The notes below the pieces were generated by a model. The model made no database searches, was not told the origin of the DNA, and saw only the letters and a program-made list of their open reading frames with translations. A stretch of DNA of 21,712 nt from a virus. The DNA lies in IMG/VR virus record IMGVR_UViG_3300046484_000039, positions 1-21,712 of that record. One strand, given 5' to 3'. Shown here piece by piece: positions 1-7,346 of this stretch (position 1 is its first letter; each line of letters starts with the position of its first letter). The translations under genes were made by a program, and so were the position numbers.

Positions 1-9
1 TTTTCTCAT
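1..9 (-). CDS. Possible start of a further leftward gene (partial)
   Basis: Downstream of the fibre-like gene there is an ATG on the minus strand at 7-9, followed by AGA AAA, so a new frame would begin MRK and run off the window. It is preceded by an A/T-rich leader ending AATT, the same style of leader seen before most genes here. Three codons say nothing about function, and the call rests only on start context and operon position. Confidence 0.3.
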
Positions 10-14
10 AATTT

Positions 15-1040
15 TTATACTATTGTTCCATAAATTGTAGACTGAAAATCATATCCATTAGCAAGTGTAAATGTATTATCCCATTTGCATAAACCGGTAA
101 TTGCACCATATGAATAGGGTTGCCATAAATATCCAGTAACAGCGTTTTCTCTGCAAACACCCATTACATTACCGTTTATTGTCATGGCATTAGAAAAAGA
201 ACATCCAGAAGCCGAACCTTTATCGGTAATGTGTGCACCTGTCTGTTCCCATAACATTTTTCCAGTTATTACATAATAACCATTAGAGGTCGTTGAGTTA
301 TATGAACCACTACTAGGAATTAAAGTAGGCGTATAATTTAACATTCTTGTTTGATAAATAGGTCTCTGAATAAGATTAACAGCAGTGAAAGTTGGAACAC
401 TCCAAGTATAACCAGCACCTGCGGAAAGAGTAGCGGCGAAACGACCGATAAGTTCTACTACATCAGTTGCGGCTGGTTGAGAACTACCATTTCCTTCAAA
501 CATTTTTTCAGCTATAGAAGACCAAGTTCCAAAATCAGATATTGCAGTTGCTCCTGGAAACCTTGAAAATCCTATTTGCAAAGCCGCATCGACCGTATTG
601 TAATTAAGATAAACAAACAAATCACATTCCTTTGTGGCAATTTCCGCACTTCCCATATTAGCCCAATTCGTTCCTGCAGGTTTAGTGACTGAAATAGCAG
701 AAGTAATACTCCTAACTGTATCTCCAATCCTACAATAAATAGGGTCAGTTGCAGACGGGTCTGTTCCTGCAAGAGTTTTAAGAGCGACTGTTAAATCTCC
801 ACCTGCAACTGTTGGTGATATTTTTCCGTTGATTAAAAATCCCTCTGGAGCGTTAATTGAAAAATGATTTATTTTATAATCTAAAGAATTAGTATCGGCA
901 GAACTATTTGTGCCAACCTTCGTTTCCAACGCCTCAATAGCAGCATTTTCTGCCTGATGAATGGTTGAATGAGAAGGAGCATTAGTATATTCTCCCGCTG
1001 TTGGGTCAGTTAATGAATCTAAGTTTGTTGGATATGCCAT
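15..1040 (-). CDS. Fibre-like or other minor virion protein
   Basis: 341 residues with no recognisable enzymatic motif. The N-terminus (AYPTNLDSLTDPTAGEY, then a PSHSTIHQAENAAIEALETK stretch) resembles a segment I know from many phage tail-fibre and virion proteins, in which a short head is followed by a helix ending IEALE-K-G. The rest is rich in Gly, Ser, Thr, Ala and aromatic residues with little charge, as in beta-rich fibre or appendage proteins. The C-terminal third has short aromatic beta-like runs (SNGYYVITGKMLWEQTG, GYLWQPYSYG) that could form a receptor- or glycan-binding tip. It lies 1 bp downstream of a methyltransferase gene at the end of the glycan block, so the two may be co-expressed. 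The exact role (fibre, spike or whisker) is inference. Confidence 0.55.
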   Translation of the reverse strand: MAYPTNLDSLTDPTAGEYTNAPSHSTIHQAENAAIEALETKVGTNSSADTNSLDYKINHFSINAPEGFLINGKISPTVAGGDLTVALKTLAGTDPSATDPIYCRIGDTVRSITSAISVTKPAGTNWANMGSAEIATKECDLFVYLNYNTVDAALQIGFSRFPGATAISDFGTWSSIAEKMFEGNGSSQPAATDVVELIGRFAATLSAGAGYTWSVPTFTAVNLIQRPIYQTRMLNYTPTLIPSSGSYNSTTSNGYYVITGKMLWEQTGAHITDKGSASGCSFSNAMTINGNVMGVCRENAVTGYLWQPYSYGAITGLCKWDNTFTLANGYDFQSTIYGTIV

Positions 1041-1041
1041 A

Positions 1042-1587
1042 TTAAGGTTTTAATCTTATGCACAACATATAGTCTGTTCCCCATCCTATTGTGCTAATCA
1101 TTTCATAATTATATTTTTTAAAATCTTCTTCTGTCCAATCAGAAAGGTGAGTTTCTGATTTATTTCCATATACTCCTTCTTGTGGTCTAGCTGGAGACGG
1201 TGTTGCGATTATTACCCAAGCATTACAGTGAGATAACATTTTTTCAATCAACTTATGACCATCTTCCTTGGTGAGGTGTTCTATCATATCACCACAATAA
1301 ACTACATCATATTTGTCCAATCCAGCTATCTCCGTTAGTGCATCACCTACGTATATAGTATCGTAGAAATCCCAAGCTAGGTTTCGATATGGTTCAAAAA
1401 TCTCAATTCCATCCAACTTTAAACCCCAATCTTCCTTTTGCAATCTTCCACAACGGACATCCGTAAAAACTTGGAATATAGAACCCATCATTCCCCAACC
1501 CATTCCAACATCTAGGATAGACTGCGGCTTGATACATAGTATTTCTTCTATGATAGCGGATAGGTGAGCCCCTCTGTTTATTGGCAT
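1042..1587 (-). CDS. Class I SAM-dependent methyltransferase
   Basis: 181 residues. The S-adenosylmethionine motif I is clear near residues 25-31 (DVGMGWG). An acidic end of strand 2 follows (DGIEIFEPY), and the post-motif region VVYCGDMIEHL near residues 95-105 matches Rossmann-fold methyltransferases of the Methyltransf_11/23 type. The substrate cannot be read from the sequence. It sits between a methyltransferase-deacetylase fusion (4 bp upstream) and the fibre-like gene (1 bp downstream), so a sugar or virion-protein substrate is a reasonable inference. The ATG at 1585-1587 follows an AAAACT leader with no Shine-Dalgarno sequence. Length is usual for a minimal small-molecule or glycan methyltransferase. 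Confidence 0.8.
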   Translation of the reverse strand: MPINRGAHLSAIIEEILCIKPQSILDVGMGWGMMGSIFQVFTDVRCGRLQKEDWGLKLDGIEIFEPYRNLAWDFYDTIYVGDALTEIAGLDKYDVVYCGDMIEHLTKEDGHKLIEKMLSHCNAWVIIATPSPARPQEGVYGNKSETHLSDWTEEDFKKYNYEMISTIGWGTDYMLCIRLKP

Positions 1588-1591
1588 AGTT

Positions 1592-2716
1592 TTATTGGTA
1601 CCGATTAGGCAGATACCTATCTAACGGAGCTTCTGTTATAAAATAAAAATTAGTATTATCTCCAAAATTGCATTTAGTGGTGGAGAGTTCTTCTATCCCA
1701 TTCATATTACAAGGCCAAGTATGTCCGTGAACCTCCATTAAATGTCCCGTAGTATATCTCTTTCCCCCCAGTTCTTCCCACCTGTCATGTCCGAGATGGT
1801 CGCATATTATATAGCCTCTCTCTATTAAAACCTTATAAGTTTCTTGATTCAACCCCCAACCTGGTGGACGAAAAGTCTTTTTAAAACAATTCATCTCTTC
1901 TGCCATATCCAGGTACTTATTGGCTTCTTCCTCCGTCCAATGGTTAGACTCCTGTGCCCTGCCATGCTCTTTCGTGTCGTGAAACCATCCGTGGACACCC
2001 AGTTCAATCCAGTCGTATTGCTGAAGTTTTTGGATGTGCTCTGAAGAACACTTTGAGGGGATACAAAATAAAGTAACTTTTAGTTTAGGAAAACGTTCTT
2101 TGAGTTTAAGGAGTTCCGGCAGAGCTGAGGTTTCATCGCACTCATCGTCGAGCTCGAATACTACTTCATCTAAATGTTTTCCTATTATCACAAACTCTTC
2201 ATCATTCACTTTGCCAAAACTTACGTTAGTGGATAGATGACGAGCTACATCGTTTAGTTCCAGGTAATTTATCCTCCATTCGAAAGTATCATCTTCAAAA
2301 TCTATACGGTTGCTGTCGTGTTCTATAAACTCTTTTCTTAAATTAATAATAACTTTTTTATTAGCGATTCTAAATGCGTCCTGAATAACTTTTTTCCAAT
2401 CCTCACAATTCTCAAGGAAATGCCTCATCACTACCACATCGTAACTATTGTCTTCGAAACTCTCTAAATCACGTACATCCCCAATTATCCATGTTTTATC
2501 AGGATATTTATCTCTAGCTGACTTAATGGCTGTTTCTGAATAATCTAATCCTGTATATTTATTATTTAAAAGACTAGAGAGTGCTCCTTGACCACATCCT
2601 AAATCAAGAACCGAGTCATTGGGACTAATATTTTTTACTATTTCCGCATAAGAAGGTTCATTCGGAATAGAATAGTATTCTGGACGTCCTTGGTAAATTT
2701 TCTCCCAATAGTTCAT
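1592..2716 (-). CDS. Methyltransferase fused to NodB-type polysaccharide deacetylase
   Basis: 374 residues in two domains. Residues 1 to about 180 form a class I methyltransferase with motif I VLDLGCGQG (36-44), the acidic residue in GLDYS (56-60), and the later region SYDVVVMRHFLEN. Residues about 185-374 look like a NodB-type carbohydrate esterase. A di-aspartate sits in FELDDEC (190-191), a metal-binding HxxxH is H242 and H246 (HGWFH), an RPP-G motif lies at 283-286, and a late HGHTW is at 330-334. These match the family motifs in order, although the first is divergent from the usual TFDDG. The predicted pairing is methyl transfer and N- or O-deacetylation on one sugar. The start codon overlaps the upstream stop (TAATG). 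The assignment of both domains is firm; substrate and order of reactions are not known. Confidence 0.75.
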   Translation of the reverse strand: MNYWEKIYQGRPEYYSIPNEPSYAEIVKNISPNDSVLDLGCGQGALSSLLNNKYTGLDYSETAIKSARDKYPDKTWIIGDVRDLESFEDNSYDVVVMRHFLENCEDWKKVIQDAFRIANKKVIINLRKEFIEHDSNRIDFEDDTFEWRINYLELNDVARHLSTNVSFGKVNDEEFVIIGKHLDEVVFELDDECDETSALPELLKLKERFPKLKVTLFCIPSKCSSEHIQKLQQYDWIELGVHGWFHDTKEHGRAQESNHWTEEEANKYLDMAEEMNCFKKTFRPPGWGLNQETYKVLIERGYIICDHLGHDRWEELGGKRYTTGHLMEVHGHTWPCNMNGIEELSTTKCNFGDNTNFYFITEAPLDRYLPNRYQ

Positions 2717-3300
2717 TATATAGTTTTAGCAATTATAGTATAGGTATAGCTTCCCTTTGGGTCAGTCTTTACGATTTCAAATCCGTTTTTAGTCAACAGA
2801 TTACACATCTCATCCATCGATTCAAAGGTAGTATAGTGTCCGAATCTGAGATTTTCTACCGCTTCAGCAACGCTTTGAATTGGAAAATTGATATAAATGT
2901 ACCCGTCCAGAATACGCCTTATTTCCTTTATTCCCGCTTCAGGTTCATTCAAATGCTCGATAACCTGAGTAGCAATGGCTGAGTGAAAATGTCCATCCTC
3001 CCATTCTGTCCGCTTCTGAATATCCCCTTTAACCACGTTTCGGCCTAAACTCTTGGCGTGGTCAGCTATATCAGTGACTTCTATTCCAGTAGCGTCGGGA
3101 TAACCTCGACTAGCTAACTCTTCTAGTAACAGTCCGTTCCGTGTCCCGATGTCTAAAATCGGTTCTTTTAGGTATTCTCCGAACTCGTCAAACATCTCCA
3201 AGTGCCACGGCGAGAGAGGATATTCGTGAGTATTAGAGGTGTGGCGTTGTTCTTGTTGCCATTTAAATTCTGCGTCGTCTTTAGGTTGTAAGGAGAACAT
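2716..3300 (-). CDS. Class I SAM-dependent methyltransferase
   Basis: 194 residues. SAM motif I is near residues 49-56 (LDIGTRNG), the strand-2 acidic residue is in TGIEVTD, and the region after motif II reads AIATQVIEHLNEPE, typical of Methyltransf_11-like enzymes. The C-terminal half carries the usual beta-hairpin (GYIYINFPIQ, then a terminal TYTIIAKTI strand). The gene overlaps the end of the upstream glycosyltransferase by 20 bp and its stop touches the next start, so translation is probably coupled. It is distinct in sequence from the other two methyltransferases of the block rather than an obvious tandem copy. The substrate is unknown; a sugar or lipid-sugar is inferred from context. 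Confidence 0.75.
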   Translation of the reverse strand: MFSLQPKDDAEFKWQQEQRHTSNTHEYPLSPWHLEMFDEFGEYLKEPILDIGTRNGLLLEELASRGYPDATGIEVTDIADHAKSLGRNVVKGDIQKRTEWEDGHFHSAIATQVIEHLNEPEAGIKEIRRILDGYIYINFPIQSVAEAVENLRFGHYTTFESMDEMCNLLTKNGFEIVKTDPKGSYTYTIIAKTI

Positions 3301-4159
3301 TTATTTTTTCCATCTCGGAATCCAAAGAATACTTGGAAACGAATTCTCGATATTTCTTGGAATCGTAGGATGAGATTAAAATATTATAAAATCCAGTAAA
3401 ATCTTTATAAATTAATTCTTTAGGCCAGAGTTCTTCTGCTCCATAGAAGGAGTTGATAATAGGTTTAATGCCTTTTGCCATCGCTTCGCCGACAATGAGA
3501 GAGAAACTTTCAGCGTATGAGGGTTGCCAGAGGTAATCAATACTGTCGAACCATTCGTCAATATTAGAAACTTCCCCACTTTCTTCAATTGGTAAATCTT
3601 GGACATAGTGTTTATAATATTCGCCTTCCCTGCCAGCGAATCGGTTAAGTCCTACCATTTTTAATTTAAACCACGGTTCTTTTTCCAATAACTCCCTGAA
3701 ATAATGGAACATCGTGAGGATTCCTTTGGTCTGGACGATATTTCCGGCATAACCAATAGTGAATCCCTTACGCCTTTCCCTGAATGTTAATTTATCCAAA
3801 TCTATACCATTATGAATGACTGACTGTTCCACCCCTTGGACATTGCAGAGTCTTTTTAAATGTTCTGAAACAAATATCAAATGAGAAACGCAACTCCAGT
3901 CTATCTGCTGGTGAAATCCCATGTAATATTCGACGGCATGAAGCCGTGCGATAACTTTTTTCTTTTTCAGTTCTTCTTTGTCGTCTTGGCTGGCTGAAAT
4001 CAGGTTATTATCACAGAAGTCAAACCAATAAATATCAGCATCGGTTATAGTCCAGTTATTTAATAATTGGCACTCGTGACCTTCGAGTGCTAATCGGTCA
4101 ATAATGGGTTGAATAAAACGATGGTTTCCTGGGTCAGCACTAAAAAATGTTATTTTAAT
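3281..4159 (-). CDS. GT-B (GT4-like) glycosyltransferase with probable ATT start
   Basis: The first ATG in this frame is at 3922, but the open frame continues upstream with coding-like sequence up to a stop near 4166. From the ATT at 4157-4159 it reads (I/M)KITFFSADPGNHRF and later DADIYWFDFCDNN, a typical GT-B N-terminal domain. No ATG, GTG or TTG occurs in this 79-residue extension, so the start is probably ATT, inside the last codons of the upstream gene. The full protein is then about 292 residues. The C-terminal donor-binding domain has an HNGID segment, IGYAGNIVQTKG, and the GT4 E-x7-E motif (E217 and E225, in AESFSLIVGEAM). It probably transfers a nucleotide-sugar residue. The alternative is an N-terminally broken gene expressed from 3922. 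Confidence 0.7.
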   Translation of the reverse strand: MKITFFSADPGNHRFIQPIIDRLALEGHECQLLNNWTITDADIYWFDFCDNNLISASQDDKEELKKKKVIARLHAVEYYMGFHQQIDWSCVSHLIFVSEHLKRLCNVQGVEQSVIHNGIDLDKLTFRERRKGFTIGYAGNIVQTKGILTMFHYFRELLEKEPWFKLKMVGLNRFAGREGEYYKHYVQDLPIEESGEVSNIDEWFDSIDYLWQPSYAESFSLIVGEAMAKGIKPIINSFYGAEELWPKELIYKDFTGFYNILISSYDSKKYREFVSKYSLDSEMEKINVLLTT

Positions 4160-5043
4160 ATTTGTTCAAAAACTTCCTTGAACTTGTCTGCACATACCTT
4201 GTCGTTAAGTTCAGTTAAGACCCGTTCTCTCACTCTCAGTCTTAACTCTGGAAGATTATCTTTAAATTTTTTAATCGCTTCTTCAAATAATAAATCATCT
4301 ACTGTCTCAACATCATCCATGTTCCACATAGTGTCTTCGCTGTCATTTAAGATTATCACTTGAGCCACTTCTTTCGCTCCTCCGTGATTTGTGACAATAC
4401 AGGGGAGGCCGTAGGCTAGGGCTTCGAGAACAGTGTTTGGCATACCTTCCTTTCGAGAGAGATGGATATATCCGTGGCAATCATGATAATAAGAAAAATC
4501 ATCAACATTTCCTTCCGCAACTATCAGCTCAATACCGTACTTCTCACAGAGTCTCTTGGTTTCTTCCAGCCTTTTAACGGGTCTTGGAATACAGGTGGTT
4601 GCTAGTTTTAACCTACCATTAAATTCGGGATAGGTATCTGGGAGCTTTGGTTCATCGGCTGGGATAATGACGTACTCGTCCGTTCGTTCTTCATTAAAAA
4701 CCTTTTGAGTAATAGCCTTACAATACTTGGAAATATGAACCACAGCGGCTGACTCTTCGTATAGTTCTCTTATTGGTTCGTTGGCTTCCAAAAGATTAAT
4801 CCCCTTCTTCCATTCAGTTCCAATTGAATACATTACGGTCGGCTTGTCGTGGGGAATTTCATCCCAAGTGTGGCTAAATCCCTTAACAAGAATAATATCG
4901 TATGGTTCCGTATAAATTCCTTTATCTTTATGCCAACGAATTAAATTCATATCCGACTTTAAAAATCCTTTCTGAAATCTAAAAAATTCTTTATCTGAGA
5001 CCATGTGGCCATCCTGAAATGTATAAAATAAAATGTTCAGCAT
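4150..5043 (-). CDS. GT-B (GT4-like) glycosyltransferase
   Basis: 297 residues. The N-terminus (LNILFYTFQDGH) is a GT-B first strand. The C-terminal domain holds LATTCIPRPVKRLEET, the usual domain-2 start with basic residues for the donor diphosphate, and then EGMPNTVLEALAYGLP with the GT4 E-x7-E pair (E199 and E207). It is shorter than most GT4 enzymes (350-400 residues), with a compact acceptor domain. It is preceded by an 86-bp gap with an extended -10 promoter-like sequence. Its stop codon overlaps the proposed start of the next glycosyltransferase, suggesting coupled translation. Donor and acceptor are not predictable from sequence alone. Confidence 0.8.
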   Translation of the reverse strand: MLNILFYTFQDGHMVSDKEFFRFQKGFLKSDMNLIRWHKDKGIYTEPYDIILVKGFSHTWDEIPHDKPTVMYSIGTEWKKGINLLEANEPIRELYEESAAVVHISKYCKAITQKVFNEERTDEYVIIPADEPKLPDTYPEFNGRLKLATTCIPRPVKRLEETKRLCEKYGIELIVAEGNVDDFSYYHDCHGYIHLSRKEGMPNTVLEALAYGLPCIVTNHGGAKEVAQVIILNDSEDTMWNMDDVETVDDLLFEEAIKKFKDNLPELRLRVRERVLTELNDKVCADKFKEVFEQILK

Positions 5044-5104
5044 AAGTTTAGTAGTCTATTTTCCTATGTTCTATTGTGCATTTTGAACCTTTTTTCATAT
5101 CTAT

Positions 5105-5113
5105 ATTATAACA
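5105..5113 (-). promoter_or_regulatory. Possible extended -10 promoter inside the glycan block
   Basis: On the minus strand the sequence reads TGTTATAAT, an extended -10 element (TG-n-TATAAT), in the only gap of any size between the glycosyltransferase genes (5044-5129). No convincing -35 lies 16-18 bp upstream. If used it would start transcripts close to 5098, where a 16-codon frame begins MKKGSK and ends at 5048. That frame is too short to call as a gene. The promoter could give separate control of the genes from 5043 leftward. Confidence 0.35.
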
Positions 5114-5129
5114 CAATAAAATTTTATTC

Positions 5130-5915
5130 TCATCCGAAATATTCTCCCGAAATCCCACCTACCTTAGCGTATTCGTAAGCCCAGTTTTCTGTTCTCACGT
5201 ACGCAATGTAGGGGAGTAAAGGAAGTTTTTTAGATTTATTCTCACGGGTCAGGAGCCAAAATAGTGCGTGGTCTTGTCCCCAAGGATTACCGACAAATTT
5301 ATCTTCTTTGTTATATCTTGGATATTCTCCTGGTAAATTTCTTTCTGCCCAGTATTCCTTAACCCTTTCTCCAAACCAATCAGCAAAAGCATAAACATCG
5401 TCAATCTCTGGCAGGTAAGCCTTTTCATTAAGCAGTTCCTTCTTGAAACAGAACGACCCTGCTCCCACCATACCGCAGTCGAAATAGGCCATCCCAAGAC
5501 CATCAGGACTTTCGTCAATATCTTTAGCCTCCTTAACCGTTGAGCCTCCCAGATAAGCTAGGATATGACCGTAATGGAAAATGCTGTAATCAGGGAATGC
5601 TTCAATGCAGTGTTTTAGTTGTTCCAGATATCCAAATATAACTTCATCGTCAGAATCCAGAAAGCATATCCAGTCTCCCGTAGCTGCTCTCATTCCGTCA
5701 TTCCAGCTAATAATTCTTTCCCGACAGATATCGTGTGTTATGACTTTGATTCTTGGGTCGGTATATTTTTTCAGGACTTCCTGTGTGTTGTCTGGACTGC
5801 CATCGTCAATGATAATCAACTCCCAATCTGAATAGGTCTGGTCAATGACAGATTGAATAGCAAGCGGAATGATATTTTCTCTGTTCCATGTGGGACAGAT
5901 TATTGAAAACTTCAT
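5130..5915 (-). CDS. Family 2 (GT-A) glycosyltransferase
   Basis: 261 residues. The N-terminus MKFSIICPTWNRENII is the classic GT2 opening. It is followed by the nucleotide-binding LIIIDDGSPDN (DDGS at 37-40) and the metal-binding CFLDSDDE (DSDD at 87-90). The acceptor half includes ADWFGERVKEYW and a WGQDHALFWLL segment, where the aspartate could serve as catalytic base. No membrane segment is seen, so it is probably cytosolic. The ATG overlaps the upstream gene's stop by 4 bp (ATGA). A family-2 enzyme beside three GT-B enzymes suggests stepwise assembly of a short oligosaccharide. Sugar identity is unknown. Confidence 0.85.
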   Translation of the reverse strand: MKFSIICPTWNRENIIPLAIQSVIDQTYSDWELIIIDDGSPDNTQEVLKKYTDPRIKVITHDICRERIISWNDGMRAATGDWICFLDSDDEVIFGYLEQLKHCIEAFPDYSIFHYGHILAYLGGSTVKEAKDIDESPDGLGMAYFDCGMVGAGSFCFKKELLNEKAYLPEIDDVYAFADWFGERVKEYWAERNLPGEYPRYNKEDKFVGNPWGQDHALFWLLTRENKSKKLPLLPYIAYVRTENWAYEYAKVGGISGEYFG

Positions 5916-7252
5916 ACGGGTTTTGTTCCGAATACCGGATTTCCTAATTTCTCAAAATATAGAAGTGGTTCTAGCTCCTTCTTAAACACGGTCTGAAGAC
6001 TTCTATTTTGTCGGATAAACCGCCATTGGTTGATTACAGGATTTCCTTCCACGAAGTACAAAATCTTATTCGCCAAATTGGTGAAGTGAACGTCTTCGTC
6101 TTGGATGTTTAAGTCCGTCCTTCCGTTCTCACCATCCAGAATATTAACAGTGCTTCCGAAAGGTTCAAACAAACAATTCTTGCTTCCATAGATATCCCGC
6201 ATTACCGGAAGATGATAATTCAGAACGCAGAAATTCTTGGTTGCCATACTCTCCTGACAAACTAATGAATAGGTTTCCGTGTTGGATGGGTGCATTGCAA
6301 AGTCAGAAATCTTTTTCATGTTCATTATGAACTGTCGTGGGACATTATAATGAGTTTCTGGTTTCCATTCTGAAATGAAAATCAGTTCCTTTTCCGTCAG
6401 TCCCCACTGTCTGCCAATCTGCTTGAGCTCTTCTTTGTAAATCAATTTGTCTCCTCCAGTAGAGTGGAAATCAAATAGAATCATTCTGACACTTCTCCCT
6501 TGCTTCTTAATCGCCCCCATCGTCTTGATGTTGAACTCAGGTTGTTTTCCCCTATCCAATCGGCAAGGATAAACTGAAATTACATCAGCACTTAGAATGT
6601 CAAATTCTTTTACCAGGTCTCTAGTAAGTCTCCACGCCTTCAATCCCTTCTCTGAAAAATCTTCTTCGTCTCCGCAAAGGAGAGAGATAAAATCCGAAGG
6701 ATGATGGACGCATTTTACTTCGTCCAGTTCCATCCCGAAATTGAGAGCTACTCTCTTCCTGTCCCAGTCATTCGGATAACAGATAAACGCATTGGGAAAT
6801 TTAGGAGCGATTAACTTGGAAACTTCTTCTATGTTGCAATTCAATTGTGGTTGAGTGGGTGAGTGAAGCCAGTGCAACCATCTTAAATCGGTTTCATTAG
6901 CCAGCCTCCTGCACGCTACATTGTGGATGAGATGGGCTGGTTGGAGCAAAATATCGTGGGTCAACACAACATCATAACCTTCTAATTCAGTTTTTAAAGA
7001 ACTGTACATCGCATCAACCTCTGATTGCCATTGGTCATTCAGTTGCCCCTCATTACTTCTTTGAACTTGCGGAGTGTATCCGTAAGACACTTTGTCCCAG
7101 TATCCACCAGGACTCTTAAACGCTTGGTCTACTATGAGTTTTATCTCATAACCGTTGTCCACTAACATTCTAATTTGGTCTTCTACGCAATGAACGAGAG
7201 AGTATCCTTGGTCGAAATCGTAGAAGGTCGTCAGAATCACAATTTTCTTCAT
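5912..7252 (-). CDS. Long GT-B (GT4-like) glycosyltransferase
   Basis: 446 residues. The N-terminus KKIVILTTFYDFDQGYSLVH is a GT-B first strand and loop. The second domain begins near DVISVYPCRLDRGKQPEF (about 223-240), where R231 and K236 are placed to bind the donor diphosphate. It contains the E-x7-E motif ETYSLVCQE (E326 and E334) followed by SMATKNFCVLN. It is the first gene of the glycan block, after a 94-bp gap with a long hairpin, and ends in an ATGA overlap with the GT2 gene. The leader before its ATG is A-rich (AAAAAAACTACT) with no Shine-Dalgarno. Function beyond retaining-type glycosyl transfer is inference. Confidence 0.75.
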   Translation of the reverse strand: MKKIVILTTFYDFDQGYSLVHCVEDQIRMLVDNGYEIKLIVDQAFKSPGGYWDKVSYGYTPQVQRSNEGQLNDQWQSEVDAMYSSLKTELEGYDVVLTHDILLQPAHLIHNVACRRLANETDLRWLHWLHSPTQPQLNCNIEEVSKLIAPKFPNAFICYPNDWDRKRVALNFGMELDEVKCVHHPSDFISLLCGDEEDFSEKGLKAWRLTRDLVKEFDILSADVISVYPCRLDRGKQPEFNIKTMGAIKKQGRSVRMILFDFHSTGGDKLIYKEELKQIGRQWGLTEKELIFISEWKPETHYNVPRQFIMNMKKISDFAMHPSNTETYSLVCQESMATKNFCVLNYHLPVMRDIYGSKNCLFEPFGSTVNILDGENGRTDLNIQDEDVHFTNLANKILYFVEGNPVINQWRFIRQNRSLQTVFKKELEPLLYFEKLGNPVFGTKPV

Positions 7253-7266
7253 AGTAGTTTTTTTAA

Positions 7267-7329
7267 TAAATTAATATGGTAGCCCTCTTTGAAAAAACTA
7301 CAAACAAAGAGGGCGAGCATATTAATTTA
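7267..7329. repeat. Long inverted repeat between virion genes and glycan block
   Basis: Two nested perfect inverted repeats: outer arms TAAATTAATATG (7267-7278) and CATATTAATTTA (7318-7329), inner arms GCCCTCTTTG (7282-7291) and CAAAGAGGGC (7305-7314), with a 13-base loop. Only the 3 bases between inner and outer arms do not pair. It lies in the 94-bp gap before the first glycosyltransferase. On the transcribed (minus) strand there is no run of U after the stem, so it is not a classical terminator. It could attenuate transcription, end or stabilise the upstream mRNA, or bind a protein as DNA. Confidence 0.7.
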
Positions 7330-7346
7330 CCAGTAGTTTTAGTTAT

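Noticed and set aside
1844-2240. Plus-strand frames opposite the methyltransferase-deacetylase
   Set aside because: They lack leaders and sensible composition and are shadows of the minus-strand gene, which has clear motifs.
3281-3922. Glycosyltransferase called from the first ATG at 3922
   Set aside because: It would lack most of the N-terminal GT-B domain, which is clearly encoded in the same frame upstream.
5048-5098. 16-codon frame beginning MKKGSK before a glycosyltransferase
   Set aside because: Too short, with no leader between the possible transcription start and ATG, and no family; kept only as a remark under the promoter.
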